DNA of 5,831 nt, taken from the NCBI GenBank assembly GCA_937943665.1, contig CALEAR010000070.1, forward strand, positions 1 through 5,831, in the 5' to 3' direction. The position numbers were made by a program, and so were the translations under genes. Below the pieces are notes generated by a model that searched no databases, had not been told where the DNA came from, and was given only the letters and a program-made list of their open reading frames with translations. Source of the stretch: an uncultured Alcanivoracaceae bacterium. Its GTDB lineage: Bacteria; Pseudomonadota; Gammaproteobacteria; Pseudomonadales; Alcanivoracaceae. Positions 1 to 5,128 of this stretch are shown here, piece by piece (position 1 is the first letter of the stretch; every line of letters starts with the position of its first letter).

Positions 1-342
1 TCCCCCATTGAAGCTGTGGAGAATGTGGAGCGCACTGTTCCCGTGCCCGAGGGGCTCTTCCGCCGTCGTCCCACATATTTGTTGCGTGTGCGCGGCGAAA
101 GTATGCGTGATTTAGGTATTCTAGATGGTGATTTGATTGCAGTTCGGCGCACTCAGGTGGCCAATTCCGGCGATATTGTGGTGGCCCGCATTGGGGATGA
201 AGTCACCGTCAAAACCCTTAAGCTCATGAAGGATAAAGCCGCCCTATTACCCGCCAATGAGGAATTCAAACCCATTGTGGTTCCTGCCTCTGAGCTTGTT
301 ATCGAAGGTACCTTTGTGGGATTAATTCGTGATCATGGCTGA
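1..342 (+). CDS. lexA: LexA repressor, C-terminal protease domain (5'-truncated by window edge)
   Basis: The reading frame is open from base 1 and encodes the last 113 residues of LexA, the SOS repressor that cleaves itself when RecA filaments form on damaged DNA. The S24 peptidase fold is clear. The catalytic serine lies in RGESMRD (serine codon 100-102) and the catalytic lysine in EVTVKTLK (codon 211-213). Their 37-residue separation equals Ser119/Lys156 of E. coli LexA. The block FKPIVV, typical of proteobacterial LexA, follows. By alignment from memory the first visible residue is about E. coli position 86, so the Ala-Gly cleavage site and the DNA-binding helix-turn-helix lie just outside the window. 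A GTG at 16 would give a shorter open frame but is an internal valine, because homology continues upstream of it. The stop overlaps the start of tatD. A UmuD-like protein is less likely given the motif spacing and the LexA-type C-terminus. Confidence 0.93.
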   Translation, partial: SPIEAVENVERTVPVPEGLFRRRPTYLLRVRGESMRDLGILDGDLIAVRRTQVANSGDIVVARIGDEVTVKTLKLMKDKAALLPANEEFKPIVVPASELVIEGTFVGLIRDHG

Positions 343-1138
343 GTTTACGTTTTTTGATGCCGGTGTGAACCTCACAGATCAGCAATTTGCTGAGGACCAT
401 CAAGCAGTACTACAACGCGCCCGTGAGGCTAGCGTGACTCACCAAATTATTATTGGCAGCTGTTTAGAAAGTAGTGAAGCAGCACTTACGCTCTGTGAAA
501 CCCAAGCCGATTTATTTGCCACTGTGGGGGTACACCCTCACCATAGCCAATCGTTTACGCCTCGCCACAAAGAGGCTTTAATAGCACTGGCGCAGCACCC
601 TAAGGTGGTGGCATTAGGGGAAATGGGGTTGGATTTTTTTCGCGATTTTTCCCCGAGATCACAGCAAGAAGCTGCCTTTGAGGCACAGTTAGAGCTAGCC
701 GCAGACACCCTTAAAAAACCGGTTTATTTGCACGAAAGGGAAGCTTTTGAACGTTTCCACCCCATGCTAAAAGAGGCTCGAGATCATCTTACGGGTGCCT
801 TGGTGCATTGTTTCACGGGCAGCAAAGAGGCCTTATACGCTTATCTCGATTTAGATTGCTACATTAGCATTAGTGGTTGGGTGTGCGATGAGCGCCGCGG
901 CAAGCCCTTGCAAGCGCTTATCCCTCACATTCCTCTAGAGCGCCTGTTGGTGGAAACCGATGCGCCCTACTTAATCCCTCGCAATCTACCCACAGTGCCC
1001 ACGGTGAAGCACCGTAATGAGCCATGCTTTTTGCCTTGGGTGGCCAAGCAAGTGGCACAACTCAGGCCCGAACCTGAGGCAGTGGTGTTTGAGCAACTTA
1101 TGAAAAACGGGAAAACCTTCTTCGGCATCACCCATTAA
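335..1138 (+). CDS. tatD: TatD family metal-dependent deoxyribonuclease
   Basis: Encodes 267 residues of a TIM-barrel metallohydrolase, close in length to E. coli TatD (about 260). TatD is a cytoplasmic Mg-dependent DNase, reported as a 3'-5' exonuclease linked to repair of oxidative damage and, in eukaryotic homologues, to DNA fragmentation. Visible landmarks in order: DAGVNLT (8-14), which takes the place of the HxH found in many relatives, as in E. coli TatD itself; GVHPHHS (65-71); GEMGLDF with the metal-ligand glutamate 96; YLHERE with His133; VHCFTG with His158; SGWVCDERRG (180-189); and ETDAPYL with Asp209. The last motifs resemble E. coli TatD more than its paralogues YcfH and YjjV. 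The ATG at 335 is chosen over a GTG at 329 because homology starts at the following residues; no strong Shine-Dalgarno sequence is visible for either. The start overlaps the lexA stop by 8 bases, which suggests cotranscription and coupled translation. Confidence 0.92.
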   Translation: MAEFTFFDAGVNLTDQQFAEDHQAVLQRAREASVTHQIIIGSCLESSEAALTLCETQADLFATVGVHPHHSQSFTPRHKEALIALAQHPKVVALGEMGLDFFRDFSPRSQQEAAFEAQLELAADTLKKPVYLHEREAFERFHPMLKEARDHLTGALVHCFTGSKEALYAYLDLDCYISISGWVCDERRGKPLQALIPHIPLERLLVETDAPYLIPRNLPTVPTVKHRNEPCFLPWVAKQVAQLRPEPEAVVFEQLMKNGKTFFGITH

Positions 1139-1371
1139 GTGCTATGAATGGCTCCATGCAATTCCACCAAACTAAAGGGCCAAAACAATAGCTTGCCGCC
1201 CACCTCCACCACAGGAATTTTTTCGCCATAGGCCTCAAGCAGCTCATCATCTTCAGCCACATCCACCTTCTCAAGCGCCCAATGCATGGGCTTTACTTGA
1301 TGAATTAAAACCTCTGCTTCAACGCACAAGTGGCACCCTAAGGTGGTATACAAAATAATGCGTTCACTCAT
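1135..1371 (-). CDS. Glutaredoxin family (DUF836-type) thiol-disulfide protein
   Basis: Small 78-residue thioredoxin-fold protein. It begins with a beta strand (RIILYTT) followed by GCHLC, a CxxC pair at Cys13 and Cys16, then a helix. IPVVEV (52-57) supplies the cis-proline expected opposite the active site. The pattern of GCHLC followed by an acidic residue and alanine fits the DUF836/'glutaredoxin-like' family of gammaproteobacteria, whose physiological substrates are not well defined. The ATG at 1371 is preferred over longer in-frame starts up to 1401 because AGAGGG (1385-1380) sits 8 bases upstream and the family begins with this strand. The start overlaps the rlmKL stop by 8 bases, so it is probably translated by coupling from the rlmKL message. 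Its stop overlaps that of convergent tatD. A general redox role is inferred from the fold; the partner is unknown. Confidence 0.85.
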   Translation of the reverse strand: MSERIILYTTLGCHLCVEAEVLIHQVKPMHWALEKVDVAEDDELLEAYGEKIPVVEVGGKLLFWPFSLVELHGAIHST

Positions 1372-3496
1372 GGGCTTTACCCTCTGCATGTCGAATGGCA
1401 AAACAATAATGAATGCGCTGATTACGGGAGAAATCTGGTGGGATACTCCAGGGGGTTATATCCTCCACCTCAAACGTCTCGCGCAAGCTCTCATCCAAAA
1501 CAAAGCGGCGAAAGTTACATGAAAAGTACAAAACGCCTGCTCTATCTAGCCGTGCCATGGCCAAATAAATTAATTGGGCATGATCCCGCTGCACCACAAA
1601 ATCGCGCCTATCTTTACTGTTTGAAAAGGTGGGAGGATCACAAAAAATCACATCAAAGGTATCGGTGCTGCGCTTAAGCCAAGCCATGGCATCTTCACGT
1701 ACAAACTCATGGGTGGCCAAAGCCACCCCATTGGCCGCTAAATTATTCGCTGCCCATTGTAAATAACGCTGAGAGGCATCCACTGTGATGGAACGCCGTG
1801 CACCGCCAAGCGCCGCTTGCAAGGTGGCCACACCTGTGTATCCAAAGAGGTTTAAAAAGCGTTTGTTGTGCACAATGCCTTGGGAAAAAAACAAACGCAG
1901 AGGTCTATGATCCAAGAACAGGCCAGTGTCCAAATATTTTTCTAGGTTCACCAATACCCGTGCACGCCCCTCTCGTACCACAAAAAAACGCCCTTCACCC
2001 CCTTGTTTTTCGTATTGTTTCAAGCCTTTCTGTTGGGCGCGCACACGCAGATGCACCTGCTCGCGGTGCACCCCTAAGGCCGCACGAATGGCCATAAGCC
2101 CCCAACGACGGCGTTGTTTGGCCACTTCTTCATCCACGGACTTTGGTGGAGCATATTCATGCACAAGCACCTGATCACCATAAATATCCACGGAAAAATT
2201 AAATTCTGGCAAATCCCTATCGTACAAGCGATAAGCGTGAACCCCTTCCCGCTCAATCCAACGTTTTAGTTGGCGGCTGTTTTTGCGCAAGCGGTTAGCT
2301 AAAGGCAAGGCATCTTGAGGTAGCTCAAAGGCAAGTTCCCCTTGCACCATTAAGGGTATCTCCACCGCTGGTGCCTGAGGCACCAAGTGGCGCAGATACA
2401 CCTGCCATGGTCCGTTTTTCACACGCCAGTGCTGGCGCACCTCCATGCCTGTTTTATCCAACACCTCCACCTGACTAGCCACTAAAAGGGCTTCCCAGCC
2501 TTGGGCATATTGGCGCAACTTATGGCCTAAGGCATCGTATAACCAAGCTGCTTGGGATTGCTCTTCTAAGCGTTCCCCCCAGGGTGGGTTGGTTACCACC
2601 AGCCCTTTTTCTCCGTGGAAGGTTTCAGCCCCTAAGCGGGCCAACTCTGCTCGCTCAAAAGTAATGGCTGCGCCCACCCCAGCACGATGAGCGTTTTCTT
2701 TCGCTAGCTGTAGGGTTCTGCCATCACAATCAAAACCTAATAGGCGCCAATGTTCCTGCGGCAACACTTCTTTTGCTCTGGCCTCTTCTTTAAGCGCTTC
2801 CCATAAGCGAGCCTCCACCTCGGGCCATGCTTCAAAACCATGGTGTTCGCGTAATAACCCAGGAGCATGATTAAGGGCCATGGCCGCCGCTTCAATTAAA
2901 AGGGTGCCACTGCCGCAGAATGGATCCACAAGCACGGGGGTTGCTTGGCACCGGGTGGGCCAATCCACTGCCCACAACATGGCGGCGGCTAAGGTTTCAC
3001 GCAGGGGCGCCTGCCCTCCCGCCAATCGGTAACCTCGCCGCTGTAACGTATCACCGCTAAGATCCACATATAAAGTGGCCCCCTTAGGGGTTAACACAAC
3101 ACGCAAACACAGAGCACCTTCAGGCTGCTTTTGCACCCCTAGGTGGCGAGGCTGCTGCCGCATTAAGCGTTGCCGGCTCACACGATGATCTCCTTTCACC
3201 CCGATACCATGCTCCACCGTCCAGTGAATAGGCTTACCTTGGGCACCCCAATACTGCCAATCCACCGTATCTAATAAGGTATTAATGGCATCAAAGGGCT
3301 CCCCCTCCACCTCGGCTAAGGGAAGTAGCACCCGCTCTGCCACGCGCGACCACAAACAAATACTGAGTGCCCCTTTTGGAGTGGTATGCACCTCTAAGGC
3401 AGCTTGTCCCAAGGGGTTTGCTGCAAAACCCAAAACAGCTAGCTCCTTGGTTAAGAACTCATCCAAGCCCGGCATGCAGGTAATTACAAATCTCAT
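1364..3496 (-). CDS. rlmL: Bifunctional 23S rRNA guanine methyltransferase RlmKL
   Basis: Encodes 710 residues (E. coli RlmKL is about 702). The N-terminal half (RlmL) makes m2G2445 and the C-terminal half (RlmK) makes m7G2069 in 23S rRNA, both using S-adenosylmethionine during large-subunit assembly. Order of domains: a ferredoxin-like/THUMP RNA-binding region (about 1-155, ending in YVDLSGDTLQRRGYR); the first Rossmann methyltransferase with DPFCGSGT (191-198) and NPPWGERL (303-310); a linker with NRLRKN (401-406) and YRLYDRDLPEFN (422-433); and the second methyltransferase with LDTGLFLDHR (522-531), NLFGYTG (549-555) and DPPTFSNS (620-627). The ATG at 3496 is chosen over a GTG at 3526 because family homology begins there and GGTGA lies 7 bases upstream. 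The second motif has tryptophan where E. coli has tyrosine. It is the first gene of a two-gene minus-strand unit with the glutaredoxin-like gene and is divergent from rmf. No frameshift is seen. Confidence 0.95.
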   Translation of the reverse strand: MRFVITCMPGLDEFLTKELAVLGFAANPLGQAALEVHTTPKGALSICLWSRVAERVLLPLAEVEGEPFDAINTLLDTVDWQYWGAQGKPIHWTVEHGIGVKGDHRVSRQRLMRQQPRHLGVQKQPEGALCLRVVLTPKGATLYVDLSGDTLQRRGYRLAGGQAPLRETLAAAMLWAVDWPTRCQATPVLVDPFCGSGTLLIEAAAMALNHAPGLLREHHGFEAWPEVEARLWEALKEEARAKEVLPQEHWRLLGFDCDGRTLQLAKENAHRAGVGAAITFERAELARLGAETFHGEKGLVVTNPPWGERLEEQSQAAWLYDALGHKLRQYAQGWEALLVASQVEVLDKTGMEVRQHWRVKNGPWQVYLRHLVPQAPAVEIPLMVQGELAFELPQDALPLANRLRKNSRQLKRWIEREGVHAYRLYDRDLPEFNFSVDIYGDQVLVHEYAPPKSVDEEVAKQRRRWGLMAIRAALGVHREQVHLRVRAQQKGLKQYEKQGGEGRFFVVREGRARVLVNLEKYLDTGLFLDHRPLRLFFSQGIVHNKRFLNLFGYTGVATLQAALGGARRSITVDASQRYLQWAANNLAANGVALATHEFVREDAMAWLKRSTDTFDVIFCDPPTFSNSKDRRDFVVQRDHAQLIYLAMARLDRAGVLYFSCNFRRFVLDESLRETFEVEDITPWSIPPDFSRNQRIHYCFAIRHAEGKAHE
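1380..1385 (-). promoter_or_regulatory. Ribosome binding site deciding the start of the glutaredoxin-like gene
   Basis: AGAGGG on the minus strand lies 8 bases before the ATG at 1371, inside the rlmKL coding sequence. It supports the short start over the in-frame alternatives at 1389 and 1401. Confidence 0.6.
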
Positions 3497-3551
3497 ACAA
3501 AAGTCACCGCTCGTTACAAAAGCCACTGTTCAAAGGATTCAATGGCTTAGA

Positions 3552-3560
3552 TGATATATT
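3552..3560 (+). promoter_or_regulatory. Candidate extended -10 promoter element toward rmf
   Basis: TGATATATT matches an extended -10 (TGn followed by TATATT, five of six to consensus). No good -35 hexamer lies 16-18 bases upstream, which extended -10 promoters can tolerate. A start near 3567 would give a leader of about 150 bases containing both inverted repeats described here. On the minus strand the overlapping bases read TATCAT, a possible -10 for rlmKL, also without a convincing -35. This is a tentative call. Confidence 0.3.
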
Positions 3561-3573
3561 CGTGCCAATCAAC

Positions 3574-3599
3574 ACCACAGCGCAAAATCTGTGGTTTTT
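3574..3599 (+). repeat. Inverted repeat followed by a T-run in the rlmKL-rmf intergenic region
   Basis: CCACAG (3575-3580) and CTGTGG (3589-3594) form a perfect stem, extended by an A-T pair at 3574/3595, around an 8-base loop. Five T residues follow (3595-3599). On the plus strand this looks like a small intrinsic terminator or attenuator; as DNA it could be an operator. No plus-strand gene lies immediately upstream, so a plain gene terminator makes little sense here. Confidence 0.5.
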
Positions 3600-3639
3600 G
3601 CCCTCGACTCTGTGTTCATTCTATGGCAATACTGTTTCT

Positions 3640-3669
3640 AACGCAGTGGCTTCAGCGAGCCAATGCGTT
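3640..3669 (+). ncRNA. Candidate structured rmf leader hairpin
   Basis: AACGCAGTGGCT (3640-3651) pairs with AGCCAATGCGTT (3658-3669) at 11 of 12 positions, with a single G/A mismatch, closing a 6-base loop TCAGCG. It ends 48 bases before the rmf start and is not followed by a clean T-run, so it does not read as a terminator. A conserved 'rmf RNA motif' has been described upstream of rmf in Pseudomonas. Whether this hairpin is an instance cannot be decided by eye, and a protein-binding palindrome remains possible. The pairing is directly visible; the RNA role is inferred. Confidence 0.45.
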
Positions 3670-3702
3670 TGTAGTTTCGCTCGAATTCGCTGTTAGCAAG
3701 AG

Positions 3703-3710
3703 AAGAGGAA
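3703..3710 (+). promoter_or_regulatory. rmf ribosome binding site
   Basis: AAGAGGAA lies 7 bases before the rmf ATG and is a good Shine-Dalgarno sequence that fixes this start. Confidence 0.75.
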
Positions 3711-3717
3711 ACCTACT

Positions 3718-3918
3718 ATGAGAAGACAAAAACGTGATCGTGTGGAACGCGCTTACAAACGTGGTTATCAAGCTGGCCTTCAGGGGCGTTCCCAAGACCT
3801 ATGCCCCTTTGATGAAACCCAATTCCGTTCCAGCTGGATCAATGGCTGGCGCGAAGGGCGTGTGCATCACATCCACGGCTATACCGGCGTGGCCAGCGTG
3901 CAACACCTAAAGGTTTAA
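3718..3918 (+). CDS. rmf: Ribosome modulation factor (Rmf)
   Basis: Encodes a 66-residue basic protein that in the family binds 70S ribosomes in stationary phase or starvation and promotes their dimerisation into inactive 100S particles. The N-terminus (RRQKRDRVERAYKRGYQAG, residues 2-20) is nearly superimposable on E. coli Rmf, followed by GRSQDLCPF (23-31) and WINGWREGR (40-48). E. coli Rmf has 55 residues; the extra tail here (YTGVASVQHL, about 55-64) resembles the longer C-terminus of Pseudomonas Rmf. A strong ribosome binding site precedes the ATG and a strong terminator follows, so it is probably monocistronic. It is divergent from rlmKL and convergent with pyrD. In E. coli rmf responds to ppGpp and growth rate; the structured leader here could contribute to similar control, but that is inference. 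Confidence 0.95.
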   Translation: MRRQKRDRVERAYKRGYQAGLQGRSQDLCPFDETQFRSSWINGWREGRVHHIHGYTGVASVQHLKV

Positions 3919-3936
3919 CTGCTACCACTATTATTT

Positions 3937-3953
3937 GCCTTGCCACCCAAGGC
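3937..3953. repeat. Small inverted repeat downstream of rmf
   Basis: GCCTTG (3937-3942) and CAAGGC (3948-3953) form a perfect 6-bp stem with a 5-base loop between rmf and its terminator. There is no T-run on either strand, so it is not itself a good terminator; it may stabilise the rmf message 3' end. Confidence 0.4.
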
Positions 3954-3986
3954 CATTACCTACAGGGATACCCCCCGAACATTGTT

Positions 3987-4016
3987 AGCCCTTGCCACAT
4001 CCTGCAAGGGCTTTTT
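3987..4016 (+). terminator. Intrinsic terminator of rmf
   Basis: AGCCCTTGC (3987-3995) and GCAAGGGCT (4004-4012) form a perfect 9-bp stem with an 8-base loop, followed by a T-run (4012-4016). It acts on the plus strand only: the minus-strand side lacks a T-run, so pyrD transcription coming the other way would not be stopped efficiently here. Confidence 0.88.
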
Positions 4017-4018
4017 CA

Positions 4019-5017
4019 TTACCATGCCTTAGCAATAGCATTAATAAGTTTGGGGCCTTGATAAATTAACCCTGTGTAAATTTGCACTAATTCCGCCCCC
4101 AGGGCCTTTTTCTCTAGGGCATCCTCGGCGCTCATAATACCCCCCACACCAATTAGGGGCACTTTCCCCTCCAGAGCCTCTGCCATGGCTTTTAGGGCCT
4201 CATGGGATTTTTGCTTCACGGGGGCACCGCTGAGCCCGCCTTTCTCGTGACCGTGAGGCAAGTGTTCCACCCCGTTACGATCCAAGGTGGTGTTGCTCAC
4301 AATCACCCCATCAATACCGTGTTCAATAAAGGCCTCTGCCATGGCCTGGAAGGCTTCCGCATCGTTATCAGGTGCAATTTTGATCACCAAAGGCACAGTA
4401 CGGCCACTTTGCTGATCCAAGGCCGTTTGGCGTTCTCTAAGCGTAGAAAGTAACCGTGCTAGCGCATCACCGTGCTGCAATGTGCGTAGCCCTTCGGTAT
4501 TAGGAGAAGACACATTTACCACCACATAGCTGGCCTCGCTGTGCACCTGATCTAGGCACAGAAGGTAATCATCCACAGCATTTTCCATGGGAGTGGTGGC
4601 GTTCTTACCAATATTAATACCTAGCACACCATCATAACGGCGGCGCCGCACCGCCTGCATAAAGTAATCAAGCCCATAGTTATTAAAGCCCATGCGATTA
4701 ATAATGGCGTTAGCTTGTGGCAAACGGAACAATCGCGGTTTAGGGTTGCCCGCCTGGGCGCGAGGCGTTACTGTGCCCACCTCAATAAAACCAAAACCCA
4801 AACTGGCCAAACCATCAATGCAGTCACCGTTTTTATCTAATCCAGCGGCCATACCCACGGGGTTCTTAAACGTTAACCCCATTAACTGTACGGGCTTTTC
4901 AATGGTGCCTTGAGGGTATAAACACCCTGCTCCACGACGCAAAGCGCTAAGAGTTAAGTGGTGTACGGTTTCTTCAGGTAAGGCAAATAAAGCCGGACGG
5001 GCTAAACGGTATAACAT
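4019..5017 (-). CDS. pyrD: Dihydroorotate dehydrogenase, class 2 (quinone-dependent)
   Basis: Encodes 332 residues (E. coli PyrD has 336) of the FMN enzyme that oxidises dihydroorotate to orotate, the fourth step of UMP synthesis, passing electrons to membrane quinone. The N-terminal helices (about 1-40) that form the membrane and quinone site are present, which marks class 2. Landmarks: GLTFKNPVGMAAGLDKNG (47-64), INRMGFNN (106-113), GINIGKN (133-139), VNVSSPNTEGLR (167-178) with Ser171 aligned to the catalytic serine of E. coli, IKIAPD (212-217), SNTTLDR (241-247), GGLSG (260-264) and GVGGI (290-294) for FMN phosphate. The ATG at 5017 is preferred over a longer in-frame start at 5056 because AAGGAG lies 7 bases upstream and homology starts there. 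It is probably a single-gene unit, bounded upstream by the DUF1329 terminator and convergent with rmf. Confidence 0.96.
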   Translation of the reverse strand: MLYRLARPALFALPEETVHHLTLSALRRGAGCLYPQGTIEKPVQLMGLTFKNPVGMAAGLDKNGDCIDGLASLGFGFIEVGTVTPRAQAGNPKPRLFRLPQANAIINRMGFNNYGLDYFMQAVRRRRYDGVLGINIGKNATTPMENAVDDYLLCLDQVHSEASYVVVNVSSPNTEGLRTLQHGDALARLLSTLRERQTALDQQSGRTVPLVIKIAPDNDAEAFQAMAEAFIEHGIDGVIVSNTTLDRNGVEHLPHGHEKGGLSGAPVKQKSHEALKAMAEALEGKVPLIGVGGIMSAEDALEKKALGAELVQIYTGLIYQGPKLINAIAKAW

Positions 5018-5021
5018 GCAC

Positions 5022-5043
5022 AGGCTCCTTTTCAGCGAGGCCT
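5022..5043 (-). promoter_or_regulatory. pyrD leader hairpin covering the ribosome binding site
   Basis: On the minus strand AGGCCTC (5043-5037) can pair with GAGCCT (5027-5022), six Watson-Crick pairs with one bulged C. The right arm includes part of the Shine-Dalgarno sequence AAGGAG (5030-5025). The left arm lies where transcription should begin given the -10 element at 5050-5045. This layout recalls the E. coli/Salmonella pyrC and pyrD leaders, where start-site choice set by CTP level decides whether a hairpin masks the ribosome binding site. The pairing is visible; the mechanism is inferred. Confidence 0.4.
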
Positions 5044-5044
5044 T

Positions 5045-5050
5045 AGTATA
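5045..5050 (-). promoter_or_regulatory. pyrD: Candidate pyrD -10 element
   Basis: TATACT on the minus strand matches the -10 consensus at five of six positions and lies 27 bases before the pyrD start. No good -35 hexamer is seen at 16-18 bases upstream, so an activator or a weak promoter may be involved. Predicted transcription starts fall about 5039-5036. Confidence 0.45.
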
Positions 5051-5083
5051 AACCAAGGGGCTTTAAATGTGTGCTTATGAAAT

Positions 5084-5115
5084 AAAAAAGCCCCAACCTG
5101 TATTGGTTGGGGCTT
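5084..5115 (-). terminator. Intrinsic terminator of the DUF1329 gene
   Basis: Read on the minus strand, AAGCCCCAACC (5115-5105) pairs with GGTTGGGGCTT (5098-5088), an 11-bp stem with a 6-base loop, followed by an uninterrupted T-run (5089-5084). It starts 13 bases beyond the DUF1329 stop and separates that gene from pyrD. Confidence 0.92.
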
Positions 5116-5128
5116 GAGCCAAGAAAGC

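Noticed and set aside
1438..2174. Several plus-strand open frames of 79-99 codons inside rlmKL
   Set aside because: They lie antisense to a fully conserved methyltransferase gene, have no recognisable domains or ribosome binding sites, and look like frame shadows.
3285..3554. Plus-strand open frame of 89 codons crossing the rlmKL start into the intergenic region
   Set aside because: Most of it is antisense to the conserved THUMP region of rlmKL, and the product has low-complexity composition with no family resemblance.
3577..3592. ACAG-N8-CTGT, which resembles LexA box half-sites near rmf
   Set aside because: The half-sites are in the everted order; the SOS box is CTGT-N8-ACAG. Not a LexA site.
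3598..3627. TTGCCC and TATGGC as a second rmf promoter with an 18-base spacer
   Set aside because: Each hexamer matches consensus at only about three positions, which is no better than chance.
3682..3689. Palindrome CGAATTCG upstream of rmf
   Set aside because: Only 8 bases with no flanking symmetry; expected by chance and contains a common hexamer.
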